Source of the DNA: Flavobacteriaceae bacterium PS02336
GTDB taxonomy: Bacteria > Bacteroidota > Bacteroidia > Flavobacteriales > Flavobacteriaceae
Length of the DNA: 64,000 nucleotides
Direction: 5' to 3'
Assembly: GCA_029960065.1 (NCBI GenBank)
Contig: JASCOF010000002.1
Span: 62,001 to 126,000 of the forward strand
Shown here: piece after piece, positions 7,781 through 16,206 of the stretch
Position numbering within the stretch: position 1 is the first letter of the stretch
Layout of the letters: the number at the start of each line of letters is the position of its first letter
The notes under the pieces: generated by a model
What the model was told of the DNA's origin: nothing
What the model saw: only the letters and a program-made list of their open reading frames with translations
Databases searched by the model: none
Translations under genes and position numbers: made by a program

Positions 7781-8708
7781 ACTAATTTACACTACATTCT
7801 TCACCAGTATTTTGGGATGTTTTGCTCAAAACGATTCCCTGCAGAATCCATATTTCAAATCCTATAATGATAAAATTACTGCCAGTGTTTATTATCTAGA
7901 TACTTCTAATAGTTTTCAGATTGCTTCAGATAATACAGATCCAAAAATGTACCTCAATCTCATTCCGAATCGAAGAGAACAGATTGGTTTTAACTTAAAT
8001 TATAAAATCATCGATGTCGGTTTTGGTTTTGCACCCAAATTTCTGAGTCAGAATAAAGGCGATTCGCATTCCAAACATTTCAATTTCAACACTCGCTTTT
8101 ATTTAAAAAAATGGATGCAGTCGTTTACTTTTATCAATCAAAAAGGATTTTATATAAGCGATAACAACGTTACGGCACAATTGCCAGATATGCGAACCAC
8201 GAAAATAGGAGGAACAACGGCTTATGTTTTCAACGATAAATTCTCTTTTAAAACGTTGGTAAGTCAAAACGAATGGCAGACGAAGAGCTCTGGAAGTTTT
8301 ATTCCGACTTTCTCCTTTTATTACACGAATTTAGATGTAAACACACACGATTCATCGCCTGGAGATATTTATGTTTTTACATTGGCACCTTCTTACTTCT
8401 ATAATTTCGTTATTAGTGATCGCGTTTTAATTGGCGCGGGACTTGCTTTAGGTGCGGGACTCAATGTTATTGACAAAGAGACCTCAGCTTTATATCAGGC
8501 TGATTTCAATTTAAAATTAGCCTACAATAAAGATCGTTTTTTTGCTTTTGCAACCTTAAATACCATAAGTTTTGCTCAGGATGATAAAGTCGATCCGCGT
8601 TTAAATGATAATATTGTTACTTTAAAACTTTCTGCAGGTTACCGATTTGATCCTCCAAAAAAAGTAAAAGAAGTTTACGATAAAGTAAATGAAAAAATCG
8701 GACTTTAA
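7770..8708 (+). CDS. DUF4421 family outer-membrane protein
   Basis: This 312-residue protein has a short signal peptide (residues 1-20, cleavage likely after GCFA) and then alternating amphipathic strands ending in an aromatic residue, as in an outer-membrane beta-barrel. The pattern (YYLDTSNSFQI near the start, YRFDPPKK near the end) resembles the DUF4421 family of Bacteroidetes, whose function is unknown. The start at 7770 is the only ATG that precedes the hydrophobic core in frame, and it lies in the arm of an inverted repeat. The gene stands alone between hemF and the aldolase gene. The barrel prediction is inference from composition. Confidence 0.7.
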   Translation: MCLKLIYTTFFTSILGCFAQNDSLQNPYFKSYNDKITASVYYLDTSNSFQIASDNTDPKMYLNLIPNRREQIGFNLNYKIIDVGFGFAPKFLSQNKGDSHSKHFNFNTRFYLKKWMQSFTFINQKGFYISDNNVTAQLPDMRTTKIGGTTAYVFNDKFSFKTLVSQNEWQTKSSGSFIPTFSFYYTNLDVNTHDSSPGDIYVFTLAPSYFYNFVISDRVLIGAGLALGAGLNVIDKETSALYQADFNLKLAYNKDRFFAFATLNTISFAQDDKVDPRLNDNIVTLKLSAGYRFDPPKKVKEVYDKVNEKIGL

Positions 8709-8787
8709 GAAAACTACAACCTCATAATCAATAAGTTCTGAAAATTGCTTAAATTACATAGATTTATAAAAACTAAAATTCATTATT

Positions 8788-9684
8788 ATGGCAAATGTGA
8801 ACCAAGAACAATTAAATCGTATGCATTCTGGCAAAGGATTTATTGCGGCATTAGATCAAAGCGGCGGAAGCACACCAAAAGCATTATTGCAATACGGAGT
8901 GGAAGAAAACAGCTATTCCAACGATGAAGAAATGTACACTCTTGTACACGAAATGAGAACCAGAATTATTAAAAGCCCTGCTTTTGACAGCGAATATATT
9001 CTAGGCGCAATATTGTTTGAAAACACAATGGATCGAAAAATTGATGGTTTATGGACTGCTGATTATTTGTGGGAAAAGAAAAATATAGTTCCTTTTTTAA
9101 AAGTAGATAAAGGACTAGCAGATCTTGCCAGTGGTGTGCAATTGATGAAACCCATTCCGAATCTTGATGAATTACTGACTAGAGCCGTAGAGCGAAATGT
9201 TTTTGGAACTAAAATGCGTTCTGTAATTAAAGAGGCAAATCCAGACGGAATTCGAGATGTTGTAGAACAGCAATTCAGGGTTGGTTTGCAGATTTTCGAA
9301 AAAGGATTGATTCCAATTATTGAACCTGAAGTTGACATTTACAGCGCTGATAAAGAAAAATCTGAAGAAATTCTCAAAGAAGAAATTCAGAAACAGCTTA
9401 ATTCTCTGGATAAAGAAGTAAAAGTAATGCTGAAACTTTCTATCCCAACCATTAATGATTTTTACAGCAGTTTAATCTCAGATCCTCATGTAGTTCGTGT
9501 TGTAGCTTTGTCTGGCGGATACTCTCGCGAAGATGCTAATGATAAACTGGCGAAAAACCACGGATTAATTGCCAGTTTCTCTAGAGCTTTATCTGAAGGC
9601 CTGAGCGCTGATCAATCCGATTCTGATTTTAATTCGACACTTGGCGATACGATAAAAGCCATTTACAAAGCTTCAATTACTTAA
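8788..9684 (+). CDS. Class I fructose-bisphosphate aldolase
   Basis: This 298-residue enzyme cleaves fructose-1,6-bisphosphate to dihydroxyacetone phosphate and glyceraldehyde-3-phosphate through a Schiff base. It matches the compact class I aldolase type (about 296 residues) known from staphylococci. Visible features are [14 protein letters not shown] near residue 20, PFLKVDKGL near 107, IIEPEVDI near 173 and the Schiff-base lysine in VMLKLSIPT near residue 215. No signal peptide is present. A strong hairpin terminator follows. pgk, another glycolytic gene, is elsewhere in the window, so there is no glycolytic cluster. Confidence 0.93.
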   Translation: MANVNQEQLNRMHSGKGFIAALDQSGGSTPKALLQYGVEENSYSNDEEMYTLVHEMRTRIIKSPAFDSEYILGAILFENTMDRKIDGLWTADYLWEKKNIVPFLKVDKGLADLASGVQLMKPIPNLDELLTRAVERNVFGTKMRSVIKEANPDGIRDVVEQQFRVGLQIFEKGLIPIIEPEVDIYSADKEKSEEILKEEIQKQLNSLDKEVKVMLKLSIPTINDFYSSLISDPHVVRVVALSGGYSREDANDKLAKNHGLIASFSRALSEGLSADQSDSDFNSTLGDTIKAIYKASIT

Positions 9685-9705
9685 AATTTTATTTTTCTAA
9701 ATAAA

Positions 9706-9737
9706 AAAATCCCCGAAATCATGATCTCGGGGATTTT
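9706..9737. terminator. Bidirectional terminator between convergent genes
   Basis: An 11-bp perfect stem pairs 9706-9716 (AAAATCCCCGA) with 9727-9737 (TCGGGGATTTT), flanked by A and T runs on both sides. It lies between the aldolase gene and the convergent gene at 9749, so it can stop transcription from either direction. Confidence 0.9.
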
Positions 9738-9748
9738 CATTTTAGACT

Positions 9749-11608
9749 TTATTTTGAAGTCATCATTTCATCGGCCAGATCTAAGGTTTGTAAAATGATG
9801 TTTTTATTAGTCTGAAAAGAATTCAATTTCAGGACAAATTTAAATTTATTGTCTATCAGTTTTTTAGGAGATTCCATTGTAAAATCTGAAAACTGCGCTG
9901 CAATTCTATTCATTTTATTTAACTCATCGTCTTTAGCATTTTGCCCGAAAGCTTTAATAGTCTGCGAAATATTAAGCTTCCCGAAAATAGCATTCTTGCT
10001 CAAGTCTTTCTTTGTTTCTTTAACAAAAGAACCGTTTCCTTTGCTAAAATAATCTAATGTATTACTTACCGCTACAACGTCTTTATCTTTTAGAATATAA
10101 ATGTCTCCATATTCTTTGGTTCCTAAAATCTGGTAGTAATTTCCGTTTTGAGTCAGCATTTTTTTACGAACGCCCAACTGCAGTAATTTATCTCCAAAAG
10201 TTGGATGAGTTGATGTAAAAACCACCGAAAACAGCGGAATTGTTTTCTTCACTTTTTCCTCTGTAATTTTTTCCTCATAATTTTCATCATAACCGTATTT
10301 TTTGGTCATAACCTCAACTTCTTTCACATCATATAAAAAAGCGCTTAAATCACCATCAAAAAGCTTGGCTGTTGCTTCTTCATCGACTATTGTAGAAATT
10401 AAATCTGTAATGATCGCAATATCTTCTTTTGCAAACTTTGGATTCTGAAACATTTCACTCATTAAATTCGGAAATTTTTCAAGAGCTGCTTTAGTATTAA
10501 TATGATAAGACATATACCCTAACGGTTTCTCCGAAGGGAAATAATTGAAGATATTTTTATTGATTTTTCGATCTCCAATTTTACTTACAGCCTCTGCAAT
10601 TTCTTTAGAATATTCTACAATTTCTTCGATTCTGGCATTGTCATTGTCGAAATAGAAATCAAGGTTTATTCCTTTTACAAAATTCCCGAAGTTCTTCTGC
10701 ATCGGCATGTATTTATCAAGACCTCCAAATAATGCCATTGGATAACTGTATGCCGAATACAAAGTCGAAATCATGCCACCGTAATCTACCCAGGAAGAGA
10801 TATCTGCTGCAACGTTAATTTTAGAAGAATTTGGTGCCGTAAAACCATTTTCAAATAAAAGCTTTATAATTTCACTTTGGTCTTCAGCCCGTTTTTTATC
10901 AAACTCTGCCTGCTCAGCAGTATATTCTTCATATGGATTTCCATCGTATAAATATTCGTTATGGGTTTCAGCCGGATCATCAAATACGATTGGTTCAGTG
11001 CTTGTTGCTGGTGCTGTTATTTTTGGAGAATCAGAAACTGGCGGTGCTGGAACATCGTAAACAGCAGGCGCTTCTACAATTGTATCATTTTCATAATAAT
11101 CTGCCACTGCAACAGAATCTGTTGCAACAGTCGAAGTTTCGTTGTAAAATTTCGTAGGAAGTCTTTTTGTTAATTCGAAAATCACCAGAAAATTATCATT
11201 CCAAGCTAAAGTTCGCTTCACTCCTTTTGGTGCATAAACAGCATATTTCCCAAGATCCTGAATAGCATCATTTTCCGCTTTTAAATTCTCTGCTAAATAT
11301 TGTTTTACAGCTTCTTTGTTTTTTATCGGAATGGTCACTTGATAATAGGGAATGCTGTCAAGGAAACTTCCATGAATGGTAATTTTTTGATCTAATTTGA
11401 TAATAGAAGTATATTTTCTTAAATCAAAATCAGGTTTTTTATTAGTGAATTTTGTAATAATTGAATGGTTCAGTACTTCGTTTATATTGACTTTCTTAGA
11501 AAGCTGGTTTCCATTAAACTGTACAAAATAATCGTATTTATCCAAATTGGCTTGACCAAAAGTCAGCATTGAGGCGAATACTAAAAATAAAGAATAAAGC
11601 TGCTTCAT
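9749..11608 (-). CDS. Exported protein of unknown function
   Basis: This 619-residue protein has a signal peptide (about residues 1-20, hydrophobic core FLVFASMLTF, cleavage near GQA). The mature part has an acidic Pro/Thr-rich linker at about residues 175-215 (YDVPAPPVSDSP, PATSTEPIVFDDPAE), followed by a long mixed alpha/beta region. It loosely resembles the DUF4836-type exported proteins of Bacteroidetes, but I cannot confirm that. No catalytic motif is evident. It starts three bases after the stop of the lipoprotein gene upstream, so the two form an operon and may act together in the periplasm or at the outer membrane. Confidence 0.65.
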   Translation of the reverse strand: MKQLYSLFLVFASMLTFGQANLDKYDYFVQFNGNQLSKKVNINEVLNHSIITKFTNKKPDFDLRKYTSIIKLDQKITIHGSFLDSIPYYQVTIPIKNKEAVKQYLAENLKAENDAIQDLGKYAVYAPKGVKRTLAWNDNFLVIFELTKRLPTKFYNETSTVATDSVAVADYYENDTIVEAPAVYDVPAPPVSDSPKITAPATSTEPIVFDDPAETHNEYLYDGNPYEEYTAEQAEFDKKRAEDQSEIIKLLFENGFTAPNSSKINVAADISSWVDYGGMISTLYSAYSYPMALFGGLDKYMPMQKNFGNFVKGINLDFYFDNDNARIEEIVEYSKEIAEAVSKIGDRKINKNIFNYFPSEKPLGYMSYHINTKAALEKFPNLMSEMFQNPKFAKEDIAIITDLISTIVDEEATAKLFDGDLSAFLYDVKEVEVMTKKYGYDENYEEKITEEKVKKTIPLFSVVFTSTHPTFGDKLLQLGVRKKMLTQNGNYYQILGTKEYGDIYILKDKDVVAVSNTLDYFSKGNGSFVKETKKDLSKNAIFGKLNISQTIKAFGQNAKDDELNKMNRIAAQFSDFTMESPKKLIDNKFKFVLKLNSFQTNKNIILQTLDLADEMMTSK

Positions 11609-11611
11609 AAA

Positions 11612-12244
11612 TTATGGCGTTAATTGTATTGTATTGTTCATTAAAGTTGATTTCTTAAAAACGCTGTACATACTTTGTTTTAAAAAAACGGTTTTTTTAT
11701 TTTTCGAAATCTTACTATTAGTATTCTCAGCAGTTAAAACATCTCTATCAAAAGTATAAATAGATGTAATACTGGCTTCTTCAAGATCTTTCTTTTTCTT
11801 TGGATCGTTTACGACTTTTTCTGGAACTGGATAAGAGGCAATTCTTTCGAAAGTTTTGCCGCTTCCGCTAAAGTGAATCTGATCACGCTGATTGTTTATC
11901 GTATTGACAACCGCATTTAGTGCTTTTAGATTGGCATAATTGAGTTTGATAATGAAAACATAATTACTAAAATCGGTTTTAGTAGTCACATTTGAAATGC
12001 CTTCAATTTTCAAAGCTTTGGTTTTAAAATCTTCTAATTTTTGGGTAATCTCTTGTTCGTTCGGAATTTTGACGCCATCAACTTCTTCTAGAAAAATAGC
12101 CGATTTGGTCTTAAACCAAGATTTCGAAAAATCGATCATTAAAGTATATTCACCACTTTGATCGTCGTGATGTTTGATTCTTTCTGTAATCTCAAAACAA
12201 CTCGTTAAGAGCAGACAGCAAAATAAAGCGAGAATTTTCTTCAT
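11612..12244 (-). CDS. Lipoprotein of unknown function
   Basis: This 210-residue protein opens with a lipoprotein signal, MKKILALFCCLLLTSCFEIT, with the lipobox LTSC placing the acylated cysteine at residue 16. The rest is rich in charged residues and looks like an alpha/beta sandwich, with a conserved-looking GEYTLMIDFSKSWFKT near residue 31. No known family is recognised. It is the first gene of a two-gene operon with the exported protein downstream (three-base gap). A sequence fitting a -7 element (12249-12256) lies only a few bases before the ATG; if real, the mRNA would have almost no leader. Confidence 0.75.
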   Translation of the reverse strand: MKKILALFCCLLLTSCFEITERIKHHDDQSGEYTLMIDFSKSWFKTKSAIFLEEVDGVKIPNEQEITQKLEDFKTKALKIEGISNVTTKTDFSNYVFIIKLNYANLKALNAVVNTINNQRDQIHFSGSGKTFERIASYPVPEKVVNDPKKKKDLEEASITSIYTFDRDVLTAENTNSKISKNKKTVFLKQSMYSVFKKSTLMNNTIQLTP

Positions 12245-12372
12245 TTAACAAATTTAGACGGAAATATTTTAAAAACCATGTTTTGATTGAATTCAATATA
12301 AAAAATCAAATTTTTAGATAATATTAACGGATTCTGCTACAAGCTAAACGCCTTATTTTGTTCCTTTTTCAG

Positions 12373-12380
12373 TAACTTTG
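12373..12380 (+). promoter_or_regulatory. hemB promoter -7 element
   Basis: TAACTTTG fits TAnnTTTG and is followed by CGCC, as at the sco1 promoter. No good -33 TTG is at the usual distance. It implies a leader of about 130 bases before hemB. Confidence 0.5.
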
Positions 12381-12453
12381 CGCCACTTATTAAAATAGTA
12401 GCACAATCTTCAAAAATAAAAAACAACTACAGTTTTAGAAACAACGATTTATC

Positions 12454-12479
12454 AATCTGTTTTTCATCAAAATCAGATT
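12454..12479 (+). promoter_or_regulatory. Hairpin in the hemB leader
   Basis: AATCTG at 12454-12459 pairs with CAGATT at 12474-12479. Inside them, after one mismatch, TTTT pairs with AAAA around a four-base loop. It lies about 36 bases before the hemB ATG. It has no T run, so it is not an obvious terminator. The remaining 12245-12515 gap is AT-rich, ending in short A/T word repeats. Confidence 0.4.
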
Positions 12480-12515
12480 AAAGTCTGAAATCAAAAATCA
12501 AAAATTAAAAATTAT

Positions 12516-13508
12516 ATGTTCCCATTACAAAGAAACCGCCGTTTGAGAACCAATGAATCTATTCGTTCTTTAGTTCGTGAAACCAGTTTGAGTCCACAAG
12601 ATTTTATGCTTCCTATGTTTGTTGCAGAAGGAAAAGAGGTAAAATCGGCTATTCCTTCTATGCCGGGAATTTACCGTCATTCTTTGGATAATACTATTAA
12701 AGAAGTAAAAGAAGCTTGGGATTTAGGAATCAAAGCGGTAAATATCTACGTAAAAGTAAGCGAAAACCTTAAAGACAATAAAGGAACTGAAGCTTGGAAC
12801 AAAGACGGTTTAATGCAGCAAACCATTCGTGCGATTAAAGATGCCGTTCCAGAAATGATTGTAATGCCAGACGTAGCTTTAGATCCTTATTCTATTTATG
12901 GACACGACGGAATTATTGAAAACGGTCAGTTAATCAACGATGCAACAGTTGATGCTTTGACTCGCATGAGTTTAAGTCATGCAGAAGCTGGTGCCGATTT
13001 TGTAGCACCAAGCGACATGATGGACGGAAGAGTATTGAAAATTAGACAAGCATTAGAAGAAAATGGACATCATAATGTTGGAATTATGAGTTACAGTGCC
13101 AAATATGCCTCAGCATTTTATGGTCCTTTCCGCGATGCTTTAGATTCTGCTCCAGTAGATTCTCAAGATATACCAAAAGATAAAAAAACGTACCAAATGG
13201 ATTATGCAAACCGAATTGAAGGAATTCGCGAAGCATTATTAGATGTTGAAGAAGGTGCAGACATCGTAATGGTAAAACCAGGAATTGCTTATTTAGATAT
13301 TGTTCGTGAAATAAAAGACAAGGTTCACGTTCCTGTTTCTGTATACCAGGTTTCTGGTGAATACGCTATGGTAAAGGCCGCAGCCGAAAGAGGATGGTTA
13401 GATCATGACAAAATTATGATAGAGCAACTTTATTGCATTAAGCGTGCAGGAGCTAGTATTATTACTACTTACTTTGCAAAAGAAGCAGCGGTTTTATTAA
13501 ATAAATAA
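12516..13508 (+). CDS. hemB: Delta-aminolevulinic acid dehydratase (porphobilinogen synthase)
   Basis: HemB condenses two 5-aminolevulinate molecules into porphobilinogen. Schiff-base lysines are visible in SYSAKYASAFYGPFRDA near residue 200 and in IVMVKPG near residue 252. The metal-site loop reads PDVALDPYSIYGHDG near residue 125. The cysteine triad of zinc-dependent enzymes is replaced by D, A and D, as in the magnesium-type enzymes of plants and Pseudomonas. Its 330 residues are normal. It lies some 5 kb from the other heme genes, has its own promoter, and is followed after one base by a cytochrome c gene, so synthesis of heme precursor and a heme protein may be co-expressed. Confidence 0.97.
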   Translation: MFPLQRNRRLRTNESIRSLVRETSLSPQDFMLPMFVAEGKEVKSAIPSMPGIYRHSLDNTIKEVKEAWDLGIKAVNIYVKVSENLKDNKGTEAWNKDGLMQQTIRAIKDAVPEMIVMPDVALDPYSIYGHDGIIENGQLINDATVDALTRMSLSHAEAGADFVAPSDMMDGRVLKIRQALEENGHHNVGIMSYSAKYASAFYGPFRDALDSAPVDSQDIPKDKKTYQMDYANRIEGIREALLDVEEGADIVMVKPGIAYLDIVREIKDKVHVPVSVYQVSGEYAMVKAAAERGWLDHDKIMIEQLYCIKRAGASIITTYFAKEAAVLLNK

Positions 13509-13509
13509 G

Positions 13510-13908
13510 ATGAAGAAAGTATTATTCTTATCTGCCGTTTTAGCATTTACCTCTTGTAAAAAAGAAGGTTCTGAAAGTAAAGACCAAACAACAGAAACGT
13601 ATTCTGAAGGCGAATCGGCGAAAGCCAAGACACCAGAAGTTTTAGGAAAAGAGCTTTTTGAAGGAAGAGGAAATTGTACAGCATGCCATCAACCGGATCA
13701 AAAAGTGATTGGACCGAGTATTCAGGAAATTGCTAAGATCTATAAAGACAAAAAAGGTGATATGGTCACTTTTTTAAAAGGAAACGCAGATCCAATTGTT
13801 GATCCGAGCCAGTTTTCGGTAATGCAGACTAACTTTGCCATTACAAAAGAAATGTCTGATGCAGAATTAAAAGCTATTGAAACTTATATCTATAGTCATT
13901 TGAAATAA
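13510..13908 (+). CDS. Lipoprotein cytochrome c
   Basis: This 132-residue protein has a lipoprotein signal with lipobox AFTSC (cysteine at residue 16), then an acidic linker (residues 17-45), and then one cytochrome c domain. The heme-binding motif is CTACH at about residues 56-60. The likely axial methionine is in QFSVMQTNFAI near residue 98, and a C-terminal helix (AELKAIETYIYSHLK) closes the fold. It should be a membrane-anchored electron carrier outside the cytoplasm. Its start lies one base after the hemB stop, so the two form an operon. A terminator follows directly. The electron partners are unknown. Confidence 0.92.
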   Translation: MKKVLFLSAVLAFTSCKKEGSESKDQTTETYSEGESAKAKTPEVLGKELFEGRGNCTACHQPDQKVIGPSIQEIAKIYKDKKGDMVTFLKGNADPIVDPSQFSVMQTNFAITKEMSDAELKAIETYIYSHLK

Positions 13909-13919
13909 TTACAATTATA

Positions 13920-13950
13920 AAAAAACGGCGCTAAATTAGCGCCGTTTTTT
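13920..13950. terminator. Bidirectional terminator
   Basis: AAAAAACGGCGCTA at 13920-13933 pairs with TAGCGCCGTTTTTT at 13937-13950 around a tiny loop. It stands between the cytochrome c gene and the convergent M13 peptidase gene and has A/T tracts for both directions. Confidence 0.93.
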
Positions 13951-13967
13951 ATATCATCAAATTACTA

Positions 13968-16028
13968 TTACCAGATTTTAACTCGTTTTTCTGGTTCCAA
14001 GTACATTGGATCTCCTTTTTTGATTCCAAATGCCTGATAAAAAGAATCTAAGTTTTTAATTGGCACAACCGCTCTGTACATTCCTGGCGAATGCGGATCT
14101 GTTTTCACCTGACTTTTAATTGCTTCGTCACGGGATTTTGTTCTCCAAACTGTTGCCCAAGAAATAAAGAAACGTTGTTCTGGCGTAAATCCGTCAATTA
14201 AACCTGGATTTCCGTGTTTTTTCAAATACAATTGTAATCCGTCGTAAGCAGCGTTGGTTCCTCCTAAATCTCCGATATTTTCACCTAAAGTAAATTTACC
14301 GTCAACGTGAATTCCTGGCAATGGTTCTAAAGCACTGTATTGCGCTGCCAATTCACCGCCAAGAGCTGTAAACTGTTTTAAATCTTCAGGAGTCCACCAA
14401 TCTACTAAGTTACCTTCTGCATTGTAACGAGCACCTGAATCGTCAAATCCGTGAGAGATTTCGTGACCGATTACAGCTCCAATACCGCCATAATTTACAG
14501 CTTCATCAGCTTGATAATTGTAGAAAGGCGGCTGCAAAATTGCTGCAGGAAAAACAATTTCATTATAAGACGGATTAAAATAAGCGTTTACTGTTTGAGG
14601 AGACATTCCCCACTCTGTTTTATCAACCGGTTTACCTAATTTAGCTAAGTTTTCAGAGTAAGCCCATTTTGATAAATTTTTCATATTATCAAAATAAGTT
14701 CCACCTTCATTTACATTTTTAAGCTCTAATTTTGAATAATCTTTCCATTTATCAGGATATCCAATCTTAACCGTTAATTTATTCAGTTTTTCAATCGCCT
14801 TCACTTTAGTTTCTTTTGACATCCAAGGCAGTGCGTTGATTCTGTTTTCATAAGCCTGCATTACATTAGCAATCATGTCTTTGGCTTTAGCTTTTGCTTC
14901 AGCAGGAAATAATTTTTCTACATATAGTTTTCCTAAAGCTTCTCCTGTAGCTCCGTTGATTACCTGCAACGCCACTTCTTCGCGCGGACGTTGTTTTAAA
15001 GCTCCAGTTAATGTTTTTCCGTAGAAATCAAAATTTGCATTCTCGATATCTGTACTTAAAGAAGAAGCCGATCTATTTAATAGCGACCATTTTAAATACT
15101 CTTTCCAAGCTTCTACATTCTTTTCTGTAAAAGTTTTTTCTAAAGCAATCATGTAACGAGGCTGTGCTACATTTACGGTATCTAATTTTGCCATTCCGAT
15201 TCCTGTGAAGTATTTTTCCCATTGAATAGAAGGCGTATTCTTTTTTAAATCTGCAACGGCAGTTGGATTATATTGTTTTCTTCTGTCTCTTCTTTCCACA
15301 CGGTCCAATCTTGGTGAAGACATTTCAACTTCTAAAGCCAGAATCTGTTTGGCACTTTCCTTTGTTTTTGCAGGAGATTCACCAAGGTATTGTAACATTC
15401 TAGCAACATGAACTTCATATTTTTCGCGTTTTTCTTTAGAATCCTTATCATCAGAATTGTAGTAATCCTTATCCGATAATCCTAAACCTCCCGGGCTTAA
15501 TGTAACCGAATTTTTATTACTGTTTTTAGCATCAGCACCAACATAAACTCCAAAAAAACCTGATCCGCCAGCAAGCTGCATTTCAGTAATATAATTTTGA
15601 AGATCAGCCACATTTTTAATAGCATCAATTTTCTTCAAATAAGGCTGAAGCGGTGTTATGCCTCTTTTATTTCTGCCAACAGTATCCAAAATAGTATTAA
15701 ATAAAGCAATTGCTTTACCTTGATCTGTATTTGATTTATACTTTGGATCTTTTGACGCTGCTTTTAAAATAGCAAGCGCATCGTTATCTGTCTTTTGACG
15801 CAGTTCATTAAAACTTCCCCAAGAATTACGATCACTTGGAATTTCTGTTTTATCTAACCAGGCACCGTTTACATAACGGAAAAAATCCTGACTTGCACTA
15901 ACTTTTGGATCCATGTTGGAAATATTAATCCCTGGTTCCTTTGGCTTTGTATCTTGTGCTTGTACTGCTGTTATTGATAACATTGCAGAAACTACACAAA
16001 ACATAGGTTTAGAAAGCTTTTTAATCAT
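13968..16028 (-). CDS. M13-family zinc metallopeptidase (PepO/neprilysin type), copy A
   Basis: This 686-residue endopeptidase has a signal peptide (MIKKLSKPMFCVVSAMLSIT, cleavage near VQAQ) and should act in the periplasm or outside the cell. The N-terminal M13 domain is followed by the catalytic domain. The zinc site is HEISH in GAVIGHEISHGFDDSGARYN near residue 530, and the third ligand is in LGENIGDLGG near residue 590. The family substrate-binding motif NAYFNPSYNEIVFPAAILQP also appears. It ends with the typical MYLEPEKRVKIW. It is a tandem paralog of the next gene upstream, with a very similar sequence throughout and a similar promoter. The substrate is unknown. Confidence 0.94.
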   Translation of the reverse strand: MIKKLSKPMFCVVSAMLSITAVQAQDTKPKEPGINISNMDPKVSASQDFFRYVNGAWLDKTEIPSDRNSWGSFNELRQKTDNDALAILKAASKDPKYKSNTDQGKAIALFNTILDTVGRNKRGITPLQPYLKKIDAIKNVADLQNYITEMQLAGGSGFFGVYVGADAKNSNKNSVTLSPGGLGLSDKDYYNSDDKDSKEKREKYEVHVARMLQYLGESPAKTKESAKQILALEVEMSSPRLDRVERRDRRKQYNPTAVADLKKNTPSIQWEKYFTGIGMAKLDTVNVAQPRYMIALEKTFTEKNVEAWKEYLKWSLLNRSASSLSTDIENANFDFYGKTLTGALKQRPREEVALQVINGATGEALGKLYVEKLFPAEAKAKAKDMIANVMQAYENRINALPWMSKETKVKAIEKLNKLTVKIGYPDKWKDYSKLELKNVNEGGTYFDNMKNLSKWAYSENLAKLGKPVDKTEWGMSPQTVNAYFNPSYNEIVFPAAILQPPFYNYQADEAVNYGGIGAVIGHEISHGFDDSGARYNAEGNLVDWWTPEDLKQFTALGGELAAQYSALEPLPGIHVDGKFTLGENIGDLGGTNAAYDGLQLYLKKHGNPGLIDGFTPEQRFFISWATVWRTKSRDEAIKSQVKTDPHSPGMYRAVVPIKNLDSFYQAFGIKKGDPMYLEPEKRVKIW

Positions 16029-16052
16029 TTTTGTTTAGTCTTTTAGTATATT

Positions 16053-16093
16053 TACAAACATATTGTTATTATTTTTAATTCTATGTTAAAATT
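16053..16093 (-). promoter_or_regulatory. Promoter of M13 peptidase copy A, conserved with copy B
   Basis: CAAACATA at 16055-16062 is TATGTTTG on the minus strand, a -7 match. The 22 bases from 16053 and the GTTAAAATT ten bases further on are shared, with the same spacing, with 18289-18329 upstream of copy B. The duplication therefore included the promoter or the promoter has been held constant. Confidence 0.65.
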
Positions 16094-16163
16094 TTCGAAT
16101 AAATTAATTGTAAGAAATATAATGACACTTCAACTTATAATTCATAAATAAAAATTCAAAAAA

Positions 16164-16188
16164 AAGCGGCGCTGAAATAGCGCCGCTT
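16164..16188 (-). terminator. Terminator of M13 peptidase copy B
   Basis: A 10-bp GC-rich stem pairs 16164-16173 (AAGCGGCGCT) with 16179-16188 around a five-base loop. Read on the minus strand it is followed by a T run, so it ends the transcript of the gene at 16207-18264 before the promoter of copy A. Confidence 0.92.
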
Positions 16189-16206
16189 ATAATATTCTAT
16201 ATTTTA

